Part shown: in pieces, positions 19,097-27,164 of the stretch | Layout: each line of letters begins with the position of its first letter | How positions within the stretch are numbered: position 1 is the first letter of the stretch | From: Pseudomonadota bacterium | GTDB taxonomy: Bacteria > Pseudomonadota > Gammaproteobacteria > Steroidobacterales > Steroidobacteraceae | Reading direction: 5' to 3' | Length of the DNA: 64,000 nt | Assembly (NCBI GenBank): GCA_021838635.1 | Contig: JAKCDC010000002.1 | Span: 106,886-170,885 of the forward strand | Program-made: the position numbers and the translations under genes | The notes under the pieces: generated by a model | Seen by the model: only the letters and a program-made list of their open reading frames with translations | Database searches by the model: none | What the model was told of the DNA's origin: nothing

Positions 19097-19121
19097 GGAA
19101 ACTCGAGCGCCATCCGTCGAC
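19097..19121 (+). promoter_or_regulatory. possible ECF-type promoter before the TonB receptor
   Basis: GGAAACT at 19097-19103 resembles an ECF -35 element. CGTC at 19115 and CGAC at 19118 lie where a -10 would be; the second gives AAC, 15 bases, CGAC. It sits in the 79-bp gap between fecR and the receptor, where a FecI-type sigma would be expected to act. The motif is short and the spacing imperfect. Confidence 0.3.
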
Positions 19122-19159
19122 ACTCAGGCACATGAAAAAAATACGACTGAGGGGGTCGC

Positions 19160-21703
19160 ATGCTACGCATCACTCGATGGCGGCTGATCGTCTCGATGAT
19201 CCTGCTGTGTTGCGCGTCACTGGCCGCTGCGCCGATCGCCGCTGCTGCGGATCATCCGATCGCATTTAATATTCCGGCCGAGCCGATGCCCGCAGCGCTG
19301 CGCGTGTTCGCGCGCCAGGCCCATCTGCAGATGCTGTTCGATTACCGGGCGCTCGCGCATCTGAAGACGCGTCGACTGTCCGGACGCATGGGTGTCCGTG
19401 CGGCGCTGCAGCAGCTGCTCTCCGGCTCCGGCTTCACCTTCACCCGCGTGAACGTGCGCACCATCGCGATTCGCCGCGCCGGCGCGGTTCAGACCCGACC
19501 GCCTGCACCGCACACCATAGCGACCGCGGATTCAAGGCCGCCGGCGCACGCGATCGTTGCGCGGCGGATCCGCACGCGACCGCCTGCACTGCAGACGGTG
19601 CTGGTCGAGGCGCCATTCATCTCCAAAGCGGGCTTCAGCGCGATGAAGATGAATCTCCCGGCGAAAGACACCCCGTTCTCGATCTCGACCTATACGCAGA
19701 GTTTCATTCATGCCATCGAGGCGCAGCAGGTCTCCTCGCTCTACTCCTACATGACCGGCATCCAGAGCGCCGGCTCCACCGGTTACGACATCGTATTTCG
19801 CGGCTTCCAAAGCGGCGCGAATGATCAGAACTCGATCCTGGTCGATGGACTGCCGGGGCTGGAGACGCGCTTCGGCTCGCCGGTGACCATCGGCATCCAG
19901 CGCATCGACGTCGTCAGGGGGCCGGCCTCCGTGTTGAACGGCGAGGAACAGCCTGGTGGGTTCATCAACCTGGTGACGAAAAAGCCCCAGCCGCGCACGT
20001 CGATCGAGCTGTCCGCGATCGGTACGACCTATGATGGGCATGGCGTCGGGGTCACCCAGCGGCCTGGATTCACCGCGGGGATGGATGCGACCGGACCGAT
20101 CGCCGGCAATCGGCATTTTCTCTATCGACTCATATTCTCCGATCAGAATGCCGATACCTATCGCACGTACGCGTACAACCGAAATATCTATTTCGCGCCG
20201 AGCTTCACCTGGCGCATCTCCGCGGCCACGAAGCTGACGTTGCAGTACGTCTACCAGGCGTTGCACTACAGTTACGACAGTTATTTGGTGGCGCCGAACA
20301 ACAATATCAATCTGGTGGCGCCCATCACCACGCGCTATCAGCAACCGAACGACTACGGCAAGGAGCACGGCAGCGTGCTCTCGAGCTTCTTCGTGCATCG
20401 ATTCGCCAACGGCTGGACATGGCACCTGGAGACGCGTGACGTGTGGCATACGGACGAGGCGCACGGCTTCGACATGTATGCGATCAGCAAGAACCTGCAG
20501 TTCATACAGCGACGGGCCCGCGGGCAGGTGAATCAGCGCGGGTATCATTATATCGATACGCATCTGCAGATGAAATTTGACACCTTCGGCGTCACTCATC
20601 AGATGGTGGTCGGACTGACCGGTGGGAGAGACTCGGCTTATGAGGATCGCACGCAGTTCTTCAATGCGCCCGCGACGGGCCCGGATTCGCTCAACATCAG
20701 CATCTACAACCCGAGCTACGCGAATGTGCCGCCGCTCGCCGCTTTGCCACTGGTGGCCCCTGGACACAACACTTTACTCGATGATCGAAGTGAGGTAATC
20801 GAGAACTTCGGGGCGTACATGGCCGACGAGCTGTCGTTCTCGCGGCACTGGAAGGGGTCGGTCGGCCTGCGCTACGCCTACGACAAGCAGTGGCTGCGTA
20901 CGTTCTATCCGATCACTGGGACGTACGCCCCGGAGTCAGTTTCCACTGCGCACGATGTGCTGCCCATGGGTGGCATCGTCTATCAGCCGGACAAGCACTG
21001 GAGTCTCTACGCCAGCTACAGCACCTCGTTCGAGCCGCCGGCATCCAATGCCATCAGCATCAACGGCACGAGTAATTTCGTGCCCACCTCGGCTACACAG
21101 TACGAGGTCGGGGCCAAGGACAGCTTTCTGCGCGGTCGATTCAGCTCGACACTGGCGCTGTTTCGAATTAACGAGAAGAATACCTTTAGCCATTTCGCCT
21201 GCGCGAACTATGGAACCTGCTATGAGCAGGTCGGCAAGGCGCAGTCCAAGGGCGTGGAACTCGAGGTGAATGCCCGGCCGCTGCCGAGCTGGCAGCTCAC
21301 CGCCGGTGCCGCCTATACCCGCGCCCAGGTCACCCAGTCGACCGACCCGTACGAGGTCGGTCTGCAACTGCCGAACGTACCGCTCATGGCCGAACATCTC
21401 TGGTCGCGATATCAGTTCACCATGCCGGCGCTGCGCGGCATCGGGATTGGACTCGGCGTCATCCATGACGGTCAGCGCAACGGCATCAGCCCGACCACTG
21501 CCGAGCCGATGCTGATTCTGCCGGCCTATACGCGGGTCGATACCGCGATCTATTACGTGCGCTCCAAGTACACCCTGACCTTCAAGGTGACCAACCTGCT
21601 CGATGCCACCTATTATCAGAGCTCGGGGTTCACCAATAATCTCAGCATCTTGCCGGGCGCGCCGCGCACGTTCACGCTCTCGGCACGAGTCTACCTGCAA
21701 TGA
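19160..21703 (+). CDS. TonB-dependent outer-membrane receptor with N-terminal STN signalling domain
   Basis: Outer-membrane transducer of 847 residues, FecA/FpvA class. A signal peptide (about 1-30, ending A-A-A-A-D) is followed by an STN domain at about 35-105 (I-P-A-E-P-M-P-A-A-L-R-V-F-A-R-Q-A). A spacer with the TonB-box candidate T-V-L-V-E-A follows, then a plug at about 165-290 (V-R-G-P-A-S-V-L-N-G-E-E-Q-P-G-G) and a beta-barrel ending in aromatic-rich strands with terminal L-Q. The STN domain plus upstream FecI/FecR predicts surface signalling. The ligand is unknown: a siderophore is typical, but the PstS-like gene next door leaves a phosphorylated ligand possible. The stop overlaps the next start by 4 bases. 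Confidence 0.93.
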   Translation: MLRITRWRLIVSMILLCCASLAAAPIAAAADHPIAFNIPAEPMPAALRVFARQAHLQMLFDYRALAHLKTRRLSGRMGVRAALQQLLSGSGFTFTRVNVRTIAIRRAGAVQTRPPAPHTIATADSRPPAHAIVARRIRTRPPALQTVLVEAPFISKAGFSAMKMNLPAKDTPFSISTYTQSFIHAIEAQQVSSLYSYMTGIQSAGSTGYDIVFRGFQSGANDQNSILVDGLPGLETRFGSPVTIGIQRIDVVRGPASVLNGEEQPGGFINLVTKKPQPRTSIELSAIGTTYDGHGVGVTQRPGFTAGMDATGPIAGNRHFLYRLIFSDQNADTYRTYAYNRNIYFAPSFTWRISAATKLTLQYVYQALHYSYDSYLVAPNNNINLVAPITTRYQQPNDYGKEHGSVLSSFFVHRFANGWTWHLETRDVWHTDEAHGFDMYAISKNLQFIQRRARGQVNQRGYHYIDTHLQMKFDTFGVTHQMVVGLTGGRDSAYEDRTQFFNAPATGPDSLNISIYNPSYANVPPLAALPLVAPGHNTLLDDRSEVIENFGAYMADELSFSRHWKGSVGLRYAYDKQWLRTFYPITGTYAPESVSTAHDVLPMGGIVYQPDKHWSLYASYSTSFEPPASNAISINGTSNFVPTSATQYEVGAKDSFLRGRFSSTLALFRINEKNTFSHFACANYGTCYEQVGKAQSKGVELEVNARPLPSWQLTAGAAYTRAQVTQSTDPYEVGLQLPNVPLMAEHLWSRYQFTMPALRGIGIGLGVIHDGQRNGISPTTAEPMLILPAYTRVDTAIYYVRSKYTLTFKVTNLLDATYYQSSGFTNNLSILPGAPRTFTLSARVYLQ

Positions 21704-22875
21704 CCCCGATGGGCGGGGCTGCCCTCAGGCGCTGCGCCGGGGCTGCGGTGCTGGGGCTCGCCGGGCCGGTGTGTGCCTGGGCGGGCACGGCGGGCAGTGC
21801 GCCGGTCACGGTCGAGTGGCAGTTGCCGGCGGCGCCCACCCACGCCGTGCAGACGCGCGCACAGGATCTCGCGGGGATGCGCGAAGGCCGGACGCTGCCG
21901 GTGCCGGAGGTGCTTCAGCCGACGCTGGACCCACGCCTGAAGCGCTTTATTCCGCATGACGCCCGTACGCTGAGCGGCACGCTGCGATTGATGTGTTCGG
22001 ACACGATGCCGGCACTTGTGCGGCTGTGGCTGCGTTCGTTCGCGCACTACTATCCTCACGTACACGTCGTGTTCGGCCCGCCGTTCGAAGGCAGCGACGG
22101 CGCAACGGCGCTGCGCGAAGGTCATGTAGATATCGCATTCGTCTCGCGGGAGCTGAAGCCGACCGACGTCACATCGTTCCAGGCCCGGTACGGCTATCGG
22201 CCCACCAGCATTCCGGTGTCCGGGGGGTCGTGGCGGCAGTTCGGCTACTTGGACGCCGTGGCCGTCATCGTCAATCCGCGCAATCCGGTGAAGCAACTGA
22301 CGTTCACGCAGCTCGATGCCATTTTCTCCCGCTCGCATCTGCGCGGGGATCGGCCCGCGCTGCGCTGGGGGGCAGTGGGGGCGCCTGGGGCCTGGGCGAA
22401 TCGGCCGATCCACGTCTATGGCATCAAGCCCTGGAACGGGTTCGAGGAGTTTGTGCGCGAACGCGTGCTCGATCGCGCCGGCCATCGCGGTCACTGGCGC
22501 AAGGGGATGCACTTCAGTCGTACGGTGTTCCCGCTCGCGCGGCTCATCGCTGCCGATCCGGATGGCATCGGTTACACCGGACTCGCATTTCTCGATGCGG
22601 GGGTGAAGGTCATCGCCCTCGGCCGCGGCGCGCAGGCACGCTCCCCGACCTACACCAATGTCGCACTCGCCCGCTACCCGCTCAGCCGCGTGACCTATGC
22701 GAACGTGAACCTGCGGCCCGGCGGGCGGCTCCCGCCGGTCGTGCAGGAATTTCTGCGTCTGATTCTCAGCCGTGCAGGGCAGCGTGACGTGCGCCGCGAG
22801 GGAGTCTTCTTGCCGTTGCGCCAGTTCCAAGTGAGCAGCGCATTGCAGCAGGCCCGCTTGGCCGCTGGAGGTTGA
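21700..22875 (+). CDS. PstS-like periplasmic substrate-binding protein
   Basis: 391 residues with a signal peptide (about 1-30). The fold region resembles PBP-like phosphate-binding proteins: C-S-D-T-M-P-A-L-V-R-L-W near residue 100, then G-S-D-G-A-T-A-L-R-E-G-H-V-D-I-A-F-V-S-R-E-L, the equivalent of the G-S-G-T-G and A-S-R-E-L elements of PstS. No ABC permease or ATPase genes follow, so it is not part of an ordinary Pst transporter. Start overlaps the receptor stop (ATGA), implying coupled translation. It may capture ligand delivered by the receptor; alternatively it is a DING/PstS-like sensor. The ligand is inference only. Confidence 0.82.
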   Translation: MTPMGGAALRRCAGAAVLGLAGPVCAWAGTAGSAPVTVEWQLPAAPTHAVQTRAQDLAGMREGRTLPVPEVLQPTLDPRLKRFIPHDARTLSGTLRLMCSDTMPALVRLWLRSFAHYYPHVHVVFGPPFEGSDGATALREGHVDIAFVSRELKPTDVTSFQARYGYRPTSIPVSGGSWRQFGYLDAVAVIVNPRNPVKQLTFTQLDAIFSRSHLRGDRPALRWGAVGAPGAWANRPIHVYGIKPWNGFEEFVRERVLDRAGHRGHWRKGMHFSRTVFPLARLIAADPDGIGYTGLAFLDAGVKVIALGRGAQARSPTYTNVALARYPLSRVTYANVNLRPGGRLPPVVQEFLRLILSRAGQRDVRREGVFLPLRQFQVSSALQQARLAAGG

Positions 22876-22879
22876 GGCG

Positions 22880-23911
22880 ATGCGTGTCGGTACAGTGTGG
22901 CGCCTCGGGGTGCTGACGGTCGGGATGCTGCTGTTGAGCGGTCCGTTGCCGGCGGCGGACGGGACGGGATTTCCGTACCACCTGGTGCGTCGGATCGCGT
23001 TGCCGGCGGCAGGCGCCGTGCACGCGCTGCTGTTCGATCCTCGGACCCGTACGATCTACGTCGCGCAGGGACCACGGATCGAGGGGTATTCGCTCGCCGG
23101 TGCGCGGCTTGTCCTGCAGCGAAGACTCCCCGGGACGGTGAGCGCGCTGGCCCGCACGGGAACCGGGCAGATCGTCGCGGCGGTGCGCACGCCGGCCCAA
23201 CTCGTGTTTCTATCGCCACGCACGCTCGCCGTGACGCATCGGCGCACGCTCGATTTGGCAAAACCCGCGGCACTGCTCTATGACCGCAAAGCGCACCTGC
23301 TCTTTCTCGAAAGCCGTGCCGGCGCGACCATCGTGCGGCTCGATCCGGCCTCGGGGCGATCCTTGGGGCAGGTGCGAGTGCCCGGCACGCCGGGGGAGAT
23401 GGCCGGCAACGGGCGCGGCACTTTGTATGTCACGAATGCAGCCCGCGATGCGCTCGAGGTCATCGACGCTCGCTCGATGCGCCGCACCGGCTCGATCCCA
23501 CTCAGCCGCTGCCGGGCCCCGAGCGGGTTGGCAATGGATACGATCGGCCGCCGGCTGTTCGTCGGCTGTGCCAACGATCGGGCGCTGATCGTCGATGCGG
23601 ACCTGGGGTTCACCTTCGTCCGCTTGCCCATCCCGGGCGGACCGCGCCTGCGGGCGGCATTCGCCTTTCATCCCTTCGGTGCGCACGGCTGGAAGGGCGG
23701 CGTGTTCTTTGCGGGCGCCACGGCCGTGGCGGGGATTCAGATGCAGGCATTCATTCGATATCGCAATCACGGCCACCTGCCGCTCCCGGCGCGCTGCAGC
23801 GCCTTGACCCTGGTGGCACCGGTCGGGGAGCTGTGGCTCGCCCTGGCGTCATCTGCGCGTGCGCGGCCGGTCATCTGGGTGCTCGGCGCGAGTCGATCGG
23901 AGGCGCAATGA
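22880..23911 (+). CDS. exported beta-propeller (YVTN/NHL-like) protein
   Basis: 343 residues with a hydrophobic signal peptide (about 8-26). Repeated blade-like segments are visible: L-L-F-D-P-R-T-R-T-I-Y-V-A, L-L-Y-D-R-K-A-H-L-L-F-L-E, G-N-G-R-G-T-L-Y-V-T-N-A-A-R-D-A-L-E-V-I-D, and A-M-D-T-I-G-R-R-L-F-V-G-C. This is the pattern of quinoprotein/YVTN-type propellers, with no recognisable catalytic residues. It starts 4 bases after the PstS-like gene, with GGTTGAGGCG upstream, and overlaps the next gene by 4 bases. A periplasmic binding or scaffold role is likely; no function can be assigned. Confidence 0.72.
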   Translation: MRVGTVWRLGVLTVGMLLLSGPLPAADGTGFPYHLVRRIALPAAGAVHALLFDPRTRTIYVAQGPRIEGYSLAGARLVLQRRLPGTVSALARTGTGQIVAAVRTPAQLVFLSPRTLAVTHRRTLDLAKPAALLYDRKAHLLFLESRAGATIVRLDPASGRSLGQVRVPGTPGEMAGNGRGTLYVTNAARDALEVIDARSMRRTGSIPLSRCRAPSGLAMDTIGRRLFVGCANDRALIVDADLGFTFVRLPIPGGPRLRAAFAFHPFGAHGWKGGVFFAGATAVAGIQMQAFIRYRNHGHLPLPARCSALTLVAPVGELWLALASSARARPVIWVLGASRSEAQ

Positions 23912-25416
23912 ACCGGTGCATCAGCGGGGTACGCATCCTGGCGGGCGTTGTGCTCGGGGTGCTGATCGGTCTGCCACCGGCGCAGGCCGCGCTCGCACCA
24001 TGGTCGGCGCTTGCGGGCAAGACGGTACTGTTCGTGACGGGCGGACCACGTGCCCCGCAGCCCAATGATGATGCGCGGGTGGCGCGTTACCTGCGCCAGC
24101 TGGGATTGCGCGTCCGTACGGTCGATGCGCGGGTGAGTCCTTCGGCGGCGCACGGGACGGCGCTGATCGTCATTTCCTCGACCGCCAATGCGCACGCGCT
24201 CGGGGACAAGTTTGCCGCCTCACCCGTCCCGATCTTCACCTGGAACACGTTCGATTATCCGAATCTCGGCATGACCGGCGCGACGCTGCATCGGGACTTC
24301 GACGTCATCGACCCGGTGCAGCACTACGCGGACAGCTTCTCCGTACTGTACGGCTTCGGGGCCAACATCACCTCCGAGATCAGCCGGGCCGTCGGGTTGC
24401 GGCCGCAGTTGTTCGGGACGTTGTACCTGGAGCCGCAGACGGCCGGCTGGGGAGATCCCGGACCCGGTGGCACGGTAATCACGGACTTCTTCGGGTCGCG
24501 TCACTATGCCGGGGTGTTCACCTACGAGCGCGAGGCGACGCTGGCCGACGGACGCACCGCACCGGCACGCCGAGTTGGGTTTTATCTCGGCAGCGACAAC
24601 TTTCATCTGCTGACCGCGGTGTACGGACCGCCGGCTCAGGATCCGAACCTGCGCCGCTGGGCAATCGGGCTGAAGCTCTTCAATGCTGCGCTGCGCTGGG
24701 CGCTCTCACCGCCGCCGCCGGAGCCGACCTACGACCCGCGCGCGCTCGATGCGGCGCTACGGCAGGCGGCCCGTGGCAAGCGGGTGCTGTACGTCGAGCG
24801 GGTCAACGGCGGGGAGGGACGCCGTTCCGATGCGCACACCGTGGCGCATCTGCGCCGCCTCGGCTTCACGGTCACCGTCGCGGACCAGACCGCGCCGCAG
24901 CGTATCGCGCGCGGAATGGATCTCATCATCATCTCCAGCACTTGCTCGAAATGGAAATTGGCCAACAAGTACATCGACGTGCCGGTTCCGCTGATTTCCC
25001 TCGAGGGCCTCCTGTCCGACGTGTTGCATTTCAGCGGCCGCGATCGCTATACCGATTACGGCGAGCACGGCGAGCTGCGCGAGAGCGTCGATCCGCCGGA
25101 GAACTACCTGAACATCGTCGGTGCGTGGAGTCCGATGGCGGCCGGGTTGAAGCCCGGTCTGGTGAAGTTCACCGACCATCCGGGCGTGCTGAAGTGGGCC
25201 TGGCCACTGCCGGATGCGACGGTGATCGCCACGCTGCCGAACGAACCGCGCGAGGACGCGATCTTTGGCTACCCCAAAGGGGCGCGGATGGCCGGGGGGT
25301 TCATCGCCCCGGCCCGCCGAGCGCTCTTGCCGCTCGACAACCCGTCCTTTGACCAGATGACGCCGCAGGGCAAGGCGCTGTTCGATGCGGTCGTGCTCTG
25401 GGCGCTGGGCCGTTAG
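23908..25416 (+). CDS. exported protein with two copies of an unnamed Rossmann-like domain
   Basis: 502 residues; signal peptide at about 8-27. Two related halves follow. The first begins V-L-F-V-T-G-G near 38 and continues with an L-R-Q-L-G-L-R-V-R-T-V helix/strand and L-I-V-I-S-S-T-A-N. The second begins V-L-Y-V-E-R-V near 290 and has L-R-R-L-G-F-T-V-T-V and L-I-I-I-S-S-T-C-S. In each, the I-S-S-T loop is followed by K-F/K-Y, V-P-V-P, then a short acidic/aromatic turn. The alternating strands look like a ThuA- or amidotransferase-type fold, but no catalytic triad is clear. Similar single domains occur in secreted proteins of other bacteria. Last gene of the operon, with a 4-base overlap to the propeller gene. 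Function unknown. Confidence 0.8.
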   Translation: MNRCISGVRILAGVVLGVLIGLPPAQAALAPWSALAGKTVLFVTGGPRAPQPNDDARVARYLRQLGLRVRTVDARVSPSAAHGTALIVISSTANAHALGDKFAASPVPIFTWNTFDYPNLGMTGATLHRDFDVIDPVQHYADSFSVLYGFGANITSEISRAVGLRPQLFGTLYLEPQTAGWGDPGPGGTVITDFFGSRHYAGVFTYEREATLADGRTAPARRVGFYLGSDNFHLLTAVYGPPAQDPNLRRWAIGLKLFNAALRWALSPPPPEPTYDPRALDAALRQAARGKRVLYVERVNGGEGRRSDAHTVAHLRRLGFTVTVADQTAPQRIARGMDLIIISSTCSKWKLANKYIDVPVPLISLEGLLSDVLHFSGRDRYTDYGEHGELRESVDPPENYLNIVGAWSPMAAGLKPGLVKFTDHPGVLKWAWPLPDATVIATLPNEPREDAIFGYPKGARMAGGFIAPARRALLPLDNPSFDQMTPQGKALFDAVVLWALGR

Positions 25417-25422
25417 CGCCGC

Positions 25423-26529
25423 TCAGCCCGCGGCGAACAGGCCTCGCAACCGCTGCGGCTCGCAGCGCAGATACTGCGGCGCGGCGCGCACCTGGCCGCC
25501 GAGCGCGGCGGCGGCATGCCAGGGCCATCGCGGGTCGTAGAGCGCCGTGCGCGCGAGCGCCACGAGATCGGCATCGCCGGTCGCGACGATCGCCTCGGCC
25601 TGCTCGAACCCGGTGATCAGCCCGACGGCGACCACCGGGATGCGTACCGCCGCCTTGACCGCGCGGGCGAGCGGCACCTGGTAGCCCGGACCCACCGGGA
25701 TGCGCTGCGCGGCATGCAGGCCGCCGCTCGAGACGTGCAGCGCATCGCAGCCGCGCCCCTGCAGCTGCTCGGCGAACGCGACGGTCTGCTCGCAGTCCCA
25801 GCCGCCTTCGAACCAATCGGTGCCCGACACCCGCACCGAGACCGCCCGTTGCGCCGGAAAGGCCGCGCGGACCGCATCGAACACCTCGAGCGGAAAGCGC
25901 ATCCGGTTCTGCAGCGACCCGCCGTACTCGTCCTGGCGGTGATTGCTGAGCGGGGAGAGGAACTGATGCAGCAGATAGCCGTGCGCGGCGTGGATCTGGA
26001 GCGCATCAAGACCGATGCGGCCTGCCCGGTCCGCTGCGGCGGCAAAGGCCTCGCGCACGGCGCGCAAGCCATCCCGATCGAGCGCGGTCGGGGGCAGCTG
26101 CCCGCTCGCGAATGGCAGGGCGGACGGGGCGAGCGTCTGCCAGCCGTGCACATCGCCTGGCGGCAGCTGCTGTCCCCCCTTCCACGGCACCTCCGTCGAG
26201 GCCTTCCGCCCGGCATGCGCCAGCTGCACCGCGATCGGAATCGGCGTGTAGCGGCGGATGCGCTCGATGGTATCGGCCATGGCCGCCTGCGTCTCCTCGT
26301 TCCACAGGCCGACGTCGGCATAGGTGATACGCCCTTCCGGCAGCACTGCCGTGGCTTCGATGGTGAGCAGCCCCGCGCCGCTCAGGGCGAGCTGACCGAG
26401 GTGGATCAGGTGCCAGTCGGACATGCGGCCGCGGTCGGCCGAGTACTGGCACATCGGCGCGATCACGATGCGGTTGGCAAGTTCGAGATTGCGCACGCGC
26501 AGGGGCGTAAAGAGAGCAGGCGTGTTCAT
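25423..26529 (-). CDS. NADH:flavin oxidoreductase, old yellow enzyme YqjM type
   Basis: FMN-dependent ene-reductase of 368 residues, cytosolic TIM barrel. The N-terminus L-F-T-P-L-R-V-R-N-L-E-L-A-N-R-I-V-I-A-P-M-C-Q-Y-S contains the redox-tuning Cys of the thermophilic-like YqjM class. The substrate-binding pair appears as I-H-A-A-H-G-Y-L-L-H-Q-F-L-S-P, followed by N-H-R-Q-D-E-Y-G-G-S. Physiological substrate unknown; homologues reduce activated alkenes and may serve in stress defence. Convergent with the TonB operon, with only 6 bases between the stops. Confidence 0.92.
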   Translation of the reverse strand: MNTPALFTPLRVRNLELANRIVIAPMCQYSADRGRMSDWHLIHLGQLALSGAGLLTIEATAVLPEGRITYADVGLWNEETQAAMADTIERIRRYTPIPIAVQLAHAGRKASTEVPWKGGQQLPPGDVHGWQTLAPSALPFASGQLPPTALDRDGLRAVREAFAAAADRAGRIGLDALQIHAAHGYLLHQFLSPLSNHRQDEYGGSLQNRMRFPLEVFDAVRAAFPAQRAVSVRVSGTDWFEGGWDCEQTVAFAEQLQGRGCDALHVSSGGLHAAQRIPVGPGYQVPLARAVKAAVRIPVVAVGLITGFEQAEAIVATGDADLVALARTALYDPRWPWHAAAALGGQVRAAPQYLRCEPQRLRGLFAAG

Positions 26530-26649
26530 CGCGGTCCTTGGGGTCGCCGGAGGGAGTGCCCGGACGTCCGGGCGAGCGGAATTTTACCAGCCGTCAGGCG
26601 CTGCGACGACGTCCGCGGCATTGCGTACCAAGCGGTGTGAGGGCCTGCC

Positions 26650-27099
26650 TCAGCGGCGCAGGCGATGTTCCCGATCCTGTTCGCGCGTCACGATGTCCGC
26701 GAGTCCGGCGGCATCGGCGGCCAGCCGCTTCAGCAGATCATCGAGCGAGAGAATGCCGGTGAGCTGCTCATGCTCATCGAGCACCGGAATGCGGCGTACC
26801 CCATGCGCGCGCATGCGCTCCAGCGCATTGTCGGCCTCTTCGGATGTGCGGGCGATCACCAGCGGCGTACGCATGATCTGGCCCACGGGGGTGGTGGCCG
26901 GATCGAGGTCCTTGGCGAGTACCTCCACGACGATGTCGCGATCCGTGACAATGCCGATCGGCGCGGGCGTCTGCTCGCTCTCATCGATGATGACCAGATC
27001 ACCGACGTGCCGCTCGCGCATCAGGCGAGCTGCGTGCAACGCACTGATCTGTGCGGTGCAGTACACGACATCGGGTGTGCAGAGCTCTTTCAGTTTCAT
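26650..27099 (-). CDS. CBS-domain-pair protein A
   Basis: 149 residues forming one Bateman module: CBS 1 at about 8-62 (A-A-R-L-M-R-E-R-H-V-G-D-L-V-I-I-D, then G-I-V-T-D-R-D-I) and CBS 2 at about 75-130 (A-L-E-R-M-R-A-H-G-V-R-R-I-P-V-L-D, then G-I-L-S-L-D-D-L). Such pairs usually bind adenine nucleotides and act on partner proteins. AGGAGAG precedes the ATG. It lies downstream of pfkA on the same strand, with its paralogue upstream of pfkA. No enzymatic domain. Confidence 0.9.
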   Translation of the reverse strand: MKLKELCTPDVVYCTAQISALHAARLMRERHVGDLVIIDESEQTPAPIGIVTDRDIVVEVLAKDLDPATTPVGQIMRTPLVIARTSEEADNALERMRAHGVRRIPVLDEHEQLTGILSLDDLLKRLAADAAGLADIVTREQDREHRLRR

Positions 27100-27164
27100 G
27101 ACGCGCTCTCCTCGCTACGGTGCAAACCGCTCTCGATGGTGATGACGACGGCCGCGCTGCCCGC

